Assembly (NCBI GenBank): GCA_023425485.1
Contig: JAFACO010000288.1
Span: 1-10,689, forward strand
Source: Bacillota bacterium
GTDB taxonomy: Bacteria > Bacillota > Clostridia > Lachnospirales > Lachnospiraceae
Direction: 5' to 3'
Length of the DNA stretch: 10,689 nt
Every line of letters begins with the position of its first letter. Within the stretch, counting starts at the first letter, position 1. Below the pieces are notes generated by a model that made no database searches, was not told the DNA's origin, and saw only the letters and a list, made by a program, of their open reading frames with translations. This document shows, in pieces, positions 6,137-10,689 of this stretch. The position numbers and the translations under genes are program-made.

Positions 6137-6258
6137 ACAATTAATAGGATAGTTCGTCCTATTAATTGTAAATACTTCGCAAGAATGCACACTCGCGCGT
6201 GTTGAAATATGTCGGCTTTGCCGACCGCGCTCGGTGCGAGAGTTTCGCAAGCGAAACT
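6136..6258 (+). repeat. Cluster of small hairpins before glnN
   Basis: Successive inverted repeats fill this stretch: 6136-6149 with 6157-6170 (14 bp, 7-base loop), CTCGC 6192-6196 with GCGAG 6236-6240, GTCGGC 6211-6216 with GCCGAC 6220-6225, ACCG 6224-6227 with CGGT 6232-6235, and AGTTTCG 6241-6247 with CGAAACT 6252-6258. TTCGCAAG occurs twice (6176-6183 and 6244-6251). Bases 6187-6253 are about 60% G+C by hand count, unlike the AT-rich flanks. It looks like an inserted palindromic repeat element. The rest of the 5951-6287 spacer contains no gene that I can see. Confidence 0.65.
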
Positions 6259-6287
6259 ATTTCTAAAATCATGAGAGGAGATATTGT

Positions 6288-8396
6288 ATGTCTGAGAAAT
6301 TAACTGAGCTTTTTGGAACGGATGTATTTAACGAGGCGACAATGGTTGAACGCCTACCAAAGAAAACTTATGCAGCTCTTAAGAAGACGCTTGAGAATGG
6401 GGAGGATTTAGATCCTAGCGTAGCGGAAGTAGTAGCAAATGCCATGAAGGATTGGGCGATTGAGCGTGGTGCAACACATTATACTCACTGGTTCCAGCCA
6501 ATGACAGGTATCACTGCAGAAAAGCATGATTCCTTTATTAATCCTACCTCTGACGGTAAGGTTATCATGGAGTTTTCCGGTAAAGAATTAATTAAAGGTG
6601 AGCCAGATGCATCTTCTTTCCCATCCGGTGGTTTAAGAGCAACCTTTGAAGCTAGAGGATATACAGCTTGGGATTGTACTTCACCAGCATTCTTAAGAGA
6701 AGACGCTGCAGGTGTTACCCTTTGTATTCCAACTGCTTTCTGTTCCTATACTGGAGAAGCTCTTGATATGAAAACTCCTCTATTAAGATCTATGGAAGCA
6801 ATTAGTACGCAGGCTGTTCGTGTTCTTAAATTATTTGGACATAAGGATGTTGCCAGAGTATCAACCTCTGTTGGTCCTGAACAAGAATACTTCATTGTAG
6901 ATAAAGCTAAGTACTTAAAGAGAGATGACCTTATCTTTACCGGAAGAACCCTATTCGGCGCTATGCCTCCTAAGGGTCAGGAATTAGAAGATCATTATTT
7001 CGGCAGCATTAAAGAAAAAATTGCATCTTATATGAAAGAGCTTAATATTGAGCTTTGGAAATTAGGTGTTACAGCTAAAACACAGCATAACGAAGTTGCA
7101 CCAGCACAGCATGAATTAGCACCAATCTATGCTACTGCCAACATTGCAACAGATCATAATCAGCTAGTTATGGAAACCATGAAGAAGGTGGCATATCGTC
7201 ACAATCTTACCTGTCTTCTTCATGAGAAGCCTTTTGCAGGTGTAAATGGTTCCGGTAAGCATAACAACTGGTCCATGGTTACTAATACAGGCAAGAACTT
7301 ATTAGATCCTGGCAAGACACCTCATGAAAATATTCAGTTCCTTTTATTCTTAACAGCAGTTATTAAAGCAGTAGATGTTCATGCAGATTTACTTCGTGTA
7401 TCCGCAGCTAATCCTGGTAATGACCACAGATTAGGCGCAAATGAAGCACCTCCTGCAATTATCTCTATCTTCCTTGGCGAACAGCTTCAGGATGTAATTT
7501 CACAGTTAATTGAAACTGGCGAAGCAAAGAATAGCAAAGATGGCGGAAACTTAAAGATTGGTGTTCAGACACTTCCTACATTACCAAAGGATGCTACTGA
7601 TAGAAATCGTACCTCACCATTTGCCTTCACAGGTAATAAATTTGAGTTCCGTATGGTTGCTTCTTCTGCATCTATCGCTATGCCTAATACAGTATTAAAT
7701 ACTATTGTTGCTGATGTTCTTAGTGATTTTGCTGATCTGTTAGAAAAAGAAGATAATTTTGATCTTGCTGTTCATGATTTAATTAAGAGCACTTTAAGAG
7801 ATCATCAGAGAATCGTATTCAATGGCAATGGCTATTCAGAGGAATGGGTAGCAGAGGCTGAAAGAAGAGGTCTTCCAAACATTAAATCCATGGTGGAAGC
7901 AATTCCTGCAATTGCAACAGAGAAGTCTGTTAAGTTATTTGAGAAGCATCATGTATTGTCTGCTATAGAATTACATTCACGTGAAGAAATATTATTCGAG
8001 TCCTATGCAAAGGCAATTAACATTGAAGCTAGAACAGCTATCTCTATGGTAAGTGTTAAGTATATTCCAGCAGTAATTAAATTCACTAAGAAACTTGCTG
8101 ACTCTATCAATGCTGTAAAAGCAGCTGTAGCTGATGCTGATGTAAGTGTTCAGAGTTCCTTATTAGTAGAAGCATCTGCACTTCTTGCAGAAGCACAGAA
8201 GGCATTAAAGGCTCTACAGGCAGCTACAGTTAAGGCGAATGATTTTGCTGAAGCTTCAGAAGCAGCAGAATTCTTCCATTCCGACGTTGTTGCAGCTATG
8301 AATGCCTTAAGAACACCAATTGACGCCTTAGAGTTAATTGTTGATAAGGATTTATGGCCAGTACCTACTTATGCTGATTTGTTATTTGAAGTATAA
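6288..8396 (+). CDS. glnN: Type III glutamine synthetase
   Basis: This cytoplasmic enzyme makes glutamine from glutamate, ammonia and ATP, the main entry of ammonia into metabolism. The 702-residue length is typical of the type III (GlnN) class found in Bacteroides, clostridia and cyanobacteria, far longer than type I (about 440-470). Class markers are HWFQPMTG at 67-74, VGPEQEYF at 195-202 (metal-binding glutamates), HNEVAPAQHE at 267-276, GVNGSGKHNNWS at 318-329 (the counterpart of the NGSGxHxH loop), GANEAPPAI at 383-391, and NRTSPFAFTGNKFEFR at 440-455. The C-terminal region from about 600 is alanine-rich and helical. AGAGGAG at 6274-6280 supports the ATG. The gene is alone between a leader terminator and its own strong terminator, with no GlnR or ANTAR gene in view. 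Confidence 0.96.
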   Translation: MSEKLTELFGTDVFNEATMVERLPKKTYAALKKTLENGEDLDPSVAEVVANAMKDWAIERGATHYTHWFQPMTGITAEKHDSFINPTSDGKVIMEFSGKELIKGEPDASSFPSGGLRATFEARGYTAWDCTSPAFLREDAAGVTLCIPTAFCSYTGEALDMKTPLLRSMEAISTQAVRVLKLFGHKDVARVSTSVGPEQEYFIVDKAKYLKRDDLIFTGRTLFGAMPPKGQELEDHYFGSIKEKIASYMKELNIELWKLGVTAKTQHNEVAPAQHELAPIYATANIATDHNQLVMETMKKVAYRHNLTCLLHEKPFAGVNGSGKHNNWSMVTNTGKNLLDPGKTPHENIQFLLFLTAVIKAVDVHADLLRVSAANPGNDHRLGANEAPPAIISIFLGEQLQDVISQLIETGEAKNSKDGGNLKIGVQTLPTLPKDATDRNRTSPFAFTGNKFEFRMVASSASIAMPNTVLNTIVADVLSDFADLLEKEDNFDLAVHDLIKSTLRDHQRIVFNGNGYSEEWVAEAERRGLPNIKSMVEAIPAIATEKSVKLFEKHHVLSAIELHSREEILFESYAKAINIEARTAISMVSVKYIPAVIKFTKKLADSINAVKAAVADADVSVQSSLLVEASALLAEAQKALKALQAATVKANDFAEASEAAEFFHSDVVAAMNALRTPIDALELIVDKDLWPVPTYADLLFEV

Positions 8397-8440
8397 AGTT
8401 AATAATGCCCTTACTCTATCTTTCATGATATAACTTGGTA

Positions 8441-8489
8441 AAGAGGATGAATGCAGAACTGATTATTAGGTTTTGTATTCATCCTTTTT
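8441..8489 (+). terminator. Intrinsic terminator of glnN
   Basis: Bases 8441-8460 pair with 8469-8488, about 20 bp including four G-U pairs, closed by an 8-base loop. The core GGATGAAT/ATTCATCC is perfect and a T-run follows (8485-8489). It begins 45 bases after the glnN stop and separates glnN from the fatty-acid locus. Confidence 0.82.
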
Positions 8490-8532
8490 ATCTTATCAGC
8501 TTTGCTTTGGTCCTGTATCAGATAAAATACGC

Positions 8533-8561
8533 TTGACAATTCTATAACTATGATATATATT
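8533..8561 (+). promoter_or_regulatory. Promoter of fabT-fabH
   Basis: A perfect TTGACA at 8533-8538 is followed after 17 bases by TATATT at 8556-8561, with the predicted start near 8568. The -10 and start site are covered by the FabT palindrome, so repressor binding would block RNA polymerase. Confidence 0.8.
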
Positions 8562-8577
8562 TTGATTATCAAAATAT
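8557..8577 (+). promoter_or_regulatory. FabT operator (perfect palindrome)
   Basis: ATTTTGATTATCAAAAT at 8559-8575 is a perfect palindrome around T8567, and the symmetry extends two more bases on each side. It matches the known streptococcal FabT box (TTTGATTATCAAA core). Its position over the -10 and transcription start of fabT itself implies autorepression, probably with acyl-ACP as corepressor, as described for streptococcal FabT. Confidence 0.85.
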
Positions 8578-8611
8578 TTGCAATACAAAGCAAATACTTA
8601 GGAGTGTTCAG

Positions 8612-9070
8612 ATGAATGAAAAGCTAATTATGATTAATAAGATGCTGGTGGAAGTCTATGACGATGTTAACCGTATTGAAGAATATTCAATTAAAACCGG
8701 AGAGTTTAGCGATCTATCCATCACGGAGATACACACAATTGATGCGGTTGGTTTATATGGTTCAAAGACTATGTCTGAGGTAGCGACTGAGCTTGAGATT
8801 ACAATGGGAACCTTAACGATTGCAGTAGATAAGCTGATAAAGAAAGGATACTTGGAGCGCAGCAGAAGTGATGTTGACCGGCGAATTGTAAATATCAGCT
8901 TAACGAGAAGAGGAAAGCTTGCTTATCGTATTCATGAAAAGTTCCATCTAGATATGGTGAAAGCTGTATTGATGGATTTTAACCCGCAGGAAGAGGAAAT
9001 TCTTCTGACCGCCTTGGGCAAGTTGAATACACATTTAAAAGAAATCTATATGGGTTCGAAAAAGGAATAA
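8612..9070 (+). CDS. fabT: MarR-family repressor of fatty-acid synthesis (FabT)
   Basis: This 152-residue MarR-type winged-helix regulator is expected to bind as a dimer to FabT boxes and repress fab genes when long-chain acyl-ACP is plentiful. An N-terminal dimerisation helix is followed by LSITEIHTIDAVG (35-47), the recognition region MSEVATELEITMGTLTIAVDKL (54-75), and a wing with SRSDVDRRIVNISLT (84-98) bearing the MarR DxDRR motif at 87-91. A C-terminal helix completes the dimer interface. The assignment as FabT rather than a generic MarR rests on the matching operator directly upstream and on fabH, acpP and fabK directly downstream. AGGAG at 8600-8604 supports the ATG. fabH follows after 16 bases, so the two are co-transcribed. 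Confidence 0.92.
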   Translation: MNEKLIMINKMLVEVYDDVNRIEEYSIKTGEFSDLSITEIHTIDAVGLYGSKTMSEVATELEITMGTLTIAVDKLIKKGYLERSRSDVDRRIVNISLTRRGKLAYRIHEKFHLDMVKAVLMDFNPQEEEILLTALGKLNTHLKEIYMGSKKE

Positions 9071-9086
9071 CAGGAGGACTCACATC

Positions 9087-10061
9087 ATGAAATTTGCAAC
9101 AATAGTTGGCACTGGAAGTTACGTACCCCAGTTGGTTGTTACTAATGAGGCAATGGCAGAACTGGTAGACACTAGCGATGAATGGATTGTATCCAGAACA
9201 GGTATAAAGGAAAGAAGAATTTCGACTGGTGAGAATACTTCGGATTTAGCATTTGAAGCGTCAAAAAGTGCATTACTCAAATCAGGACTTCAAGCATCGC
9301 AATTGGATTTGATTATATGTGCCACGATTTCTCCGGATTCTTTTATGCCATCGGTGGCCTGTATCATACAGGAACGTTTAGGAGCCATAAATGCAGCAGC
9401 TTTTGATCTAGCAGCTGCCTGTACAGGATTGGTTTACGGTATCTCTGTGGCAACCGCATTTATTGAAAGTGGGCACTATACTAACATTTTAGTTGTTGGT
9501 GCAGAAACCCTATCAAAAACCCTGGATTGGTCAGATCGATCAACCTGTGTGCTCTTTGGAGATGGAGCGGGTGCAGTGGTATTGACGGCCTCGGAGCAGA
9601 AAGGAATTAGCGCAGTTCATCTAGCAAGTGACGGTCGAAAGAAGGATTATTTGACCTTACCTGCAGTTGCCTTATCTAATCCTTTTATGAAGGGAGAGAG
9701 TGAAGCACTTCATCCTACAATTTCAATGCAAGGGCAAGAGGTTTTTAAGTTTGCAGTTCGAAGTATTACAGAACTAATTCATAAAGTTTTGGATAGCTCA
9801 AATTTAAAACAAGAGGATATTAAATACATTGTCGCACATCAAGCGAATTCCAGGATATTAGAACATGCGGCAAAGATGCTGGGGGTTCCATTTGATAAAT
9901 TTTATGTTAATCTGGAACGCTATGGCAACACTTCAGCAGCGACCATCGGAATAGCATTAGATGAAGTTTTTGCATCTGAGCTGCTGCAAAAAGGTGATAA
10001 TGTAATTCTTGTTGGCTTTGGTGGAGGAATGACCAGCGGAGCAATTCTATTTCAGGTATAA
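9087..10061 (+). CDS. fabH: 3-oxoacyl-ACP synthase III (KAS III)
   Basis: FabH starts type II fatty-acid synthesis in the cytoplasm by condensing acetyl-CoA (or a branched acyl-CoA) with malonyl-ACP. The 324-residue length is normal. The catalytic triad is clear: C112 in DLAAACTGLVYG, H251 in VAHQANSRI and N281 in RYGNTSAAT. Other markers are DEWIVSRTGIKERRI at 31-45, FGDGAGAVVL at 157-166 and the C-terminal GFGGGMTSGAI at 310-320. AGGAGG at 9072-9077 with a 9-base spacer supports the ATG at 9087. It shares the fabT transcript and so should be repressed through the FabT box upstream. The chain-length or branched-chain preference cannot be read from the sequence by eye. Confidence 0.97.
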   Translation: MKFATIVGTGSYVPQLVVTNEAMAELVDTSDEWIVSRTGIKERRISTGENTSDLAFEASKSALLKSGLQASQLDLIICATISPDSFMPSVACIIQERLGAINAAAFDLAAACTGLVYGISVATAFIESGHYTNILVVGAETLSKTLDWSDRSTCVLFGDGAGAVVLTASEQKGISAVHLASDGRKKDYLTLPAVALSNPFMKGESEALHPTISMQGQEVFKFAVRSITELIHKVLDSSNLKQEDIKYIVAHQANSRILEHAAKMLGVPFDKFYVNLERYGNTSAATIGIALDEVFASELLQKGDNVILVGFGGGMTSGAILFQV

Positions 10062-10072
10062 GTGGTGTTAAA

Positions 10073-10094
10073 ACGGATATTATCAAGATAATCC
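10073..10094 (+). promoter_or_regulatory. Degenerate FabT-like dyad between fabH and acpP
   Basis: ATTATC at 10079-10084 and GATAAT at 10087-10092 form an inverted repeat around AA. ATTATCAA (10079-10086) matches the right two-thirds of the FabT box, but the left TTTG half is missing. It could be a weak FabT site regulating acpP onward, or chance. Confidence 0.3.
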
Positions 10095-10120
10095 TAGAAG
10101 TACAAAGTAGTCTAAAAATG

Positions 10121-10149
10121 TTAACACTAGTGAAATAAACAAATATAAC
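10121..10149 (+). promoter_or_regulatory. Probable promoter of acpP
   Basis: TTAACA at 10121-10126 and TATAAC at 10144-10149 are each one base off consensus and separated by 17 bases. The predicted start near 10156 leaves a leader of only about 20 bases, holding the AGGAGG site. It would allow acpP to be transcribed more strongly than fabH. Confidence 0.6.
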
Positions 10150-10175
10150 AATAACATATCAGGAGGAAAATTATC

Positions 10176-10412
10176 ATGGATTTCAACAAAATTAAAGAGG
10201 TAGTAGCAGAACAATTAGGAGTAGAGGTAGCAGAGCTTACACAGGAGACATCTTTAAAGAATGATTTAAATGCAGATTCACTTGATTTATTTCAAATTAT
10301 TATGTCTTTAGAAGAAGAGTTTGGTATTGAAATTCCCACCGAAGATACAGAAGCCATTCAGACCATCGGTGATATTGAAAATTATCTTACCAAGAAAAGC
10401 GAAGAACAATAA
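10176..10412 (+). CDS. acpP: Acyl carrier protein
   Basis: ACP carries growing acyl chains on a 4'-phosphopantetheine arm through all steps of type II fatty-acid synthesis. The 78-residue acidic helical protein is standard size. The attachment site is S35 in NADSLDLFQ (32-40), followed by the acidic recognition helix (EEEFGIEIP, 46-54) that docks to fab enzymes. The C-terminal helix is TIGDIENYL (63-71). AGGAGG at 10161-10166 supports the start. It sits between fabH and fabK, the normal place in Firmicutes fab clusters, and has its own probable promoter. Confidence 0.97.
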   Translation: MDFNKIKEVVAEQLGVEVAELTQETSLKNDLNADSLDLFQIIMSLEEEFGIEIPTEDTEAIQTIGDIENYLTKKSEEQ

Positions 10413-10491
10413 TATCTTGAAAGATCTTTCTAGAGCTCGTTATAAGTCGATTCAAATTTTGTTATAGCAAAGTACCATCATGGAGGCAAGT

Positions 10492-10689
10492 ATGAAATCA
10501 AGAATTTGTGAACTATTAAATATAGAGTACCCTATTTTTCAGGGAGCTATGGCTAGAATATCAGACGCATCTTTAGCAGCAGCGGTATCAGAAGCTGGTG
10601 GTCTTGGAATTATAGCGGGTGGTACTGCTCCGGTAGAATATGTACGCGAAGAGGTTAGAAAAGCAAAGCAAATGACTAAGAAGCCCTTC
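10492..10689 (+). CDS. fabK: Enoyl-ACP reductase II, N-terminal fragment
   Basis: This gene is cut by the right edge after 66 codons, in frame. Translation from ATG at 10492 gives MKSRICELLNIEYPIFQGAM, then an ISDASLAAAVSEAGGLGII core and a GGTAP loop. This is the start of the FMN-binding TIM barrel shared by FabK and nitronate monooxygenases (2-nitropropane dioxygenase family). FabK reduces enoyl-ACP with NAD(P)H and FMN in the last step of the elongation cycle. FabK is favoured over nitronate monooxygenase because of the position directly after acpP in a FabT-type locus. GGAGG at 10482-10486 lies 5 bases before the ATG. The gap to acpP is 79 bases and holds no clear terminator, so the two are probably co-transcribed. 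Confidence 0.9.
   Translation, partial: MKSRICELLNIEYPIFQGAMARISDASLAAAVSEAGGLGIIAGGTAPVEYVREEVRKAKQMTKKPF

Noticed and set aside
8486..8527. TTTTATCT/AGATAAAA inverted repeat after the glnN terminator
   Set aside because: This AT-rich 8-bp match with a 26-base loop overlaps the T-run of the terminator and is easily explained by chance.
1..10689. CRISPR array, tRNA, rRNA, insertion sequence or phage genes
   Set aside because: No regularly spaced direct repeats, tRNA-like cloverleaf with an anticodon, rRNA-like stretch or transposase-like protein was seen. The multi-branched structure at 4133-4257 has no TPsiC or anticodon features.

Overview
The window is low-GC, every convincing gene lies on the + strand, Shine-Dalgarno sites are strong AGGAGG types and promoters are sigma-A-like. 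The gene set (serC-serA-DUF1015, type III glutamine synthetase, rubrerythrin, and a fabT-fabH-acpP-fabK fatty-acid cluster) points to an anaerobic Firmicute, most likely a Lachnospiraceae (Clostridium cluster XIVa) relative. This is inferred from gene content and protein style, not from a database match.

Layout: (1) 1-238 is the C-terminal end of acetolactate synthase (ilvB). It is followed by a spacer with two hairpins whose arms can also pair with each other, then a perfect TTGACA-17-TATAAT promoter. (2) 493-4064 is a serine-synthesis operon: serC (GTG start), serA, and a DUF1015 gene carrying a DGHHR motif. It ends in an elaborate 125-nt four-way-junction structure that includes a very strong terminator. 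(3) 4355-5023 is a stand-alone rubrerythrin gene with its own extended -10 promoter, followed by several hairpins. (4) 5291-5950 is a YesL/DUF624 membrane protein gene. (5) 5951-6287 is a 337-base spacer with an AT-rich hairpin, a textbook intrinsic terminator upstream of glnN, and a GC-rich cluster of small hairpins. (6) 6288-8396 is type III glutamine synthetase (glnN), closed by a strong terminator. (7) 8533-10689 begins a type II fatty-acid synthesis locus: the MarR-family repressor FabT, with a perfect FabT-type palindrome over its own promoter, then fabH, acpP with a separate promoter, and the first 66 codons of fabK, cut by the window edge.

How the parts work together: ilvB, serC/serA and glnN serve amino-acid synthesis and nitrogen assimilation. 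Rubrerythrin handles peroxide in an anaerobe. The fab genes build fatty acids under FabT control. The least understood component is the DUF1015 protein. It shares an operon with the first two serine-pathway enzymes where a phosphoserine phosphatase would be expected, and its GHxR-type motif resembles those of the ParB/sulfiredoxin/serine-kinase superfamily. It is the best candidate here for an undescribed function. The most notable non-coding elements are the multi-hairpin structures at 4133-4257 and 6103-6258.
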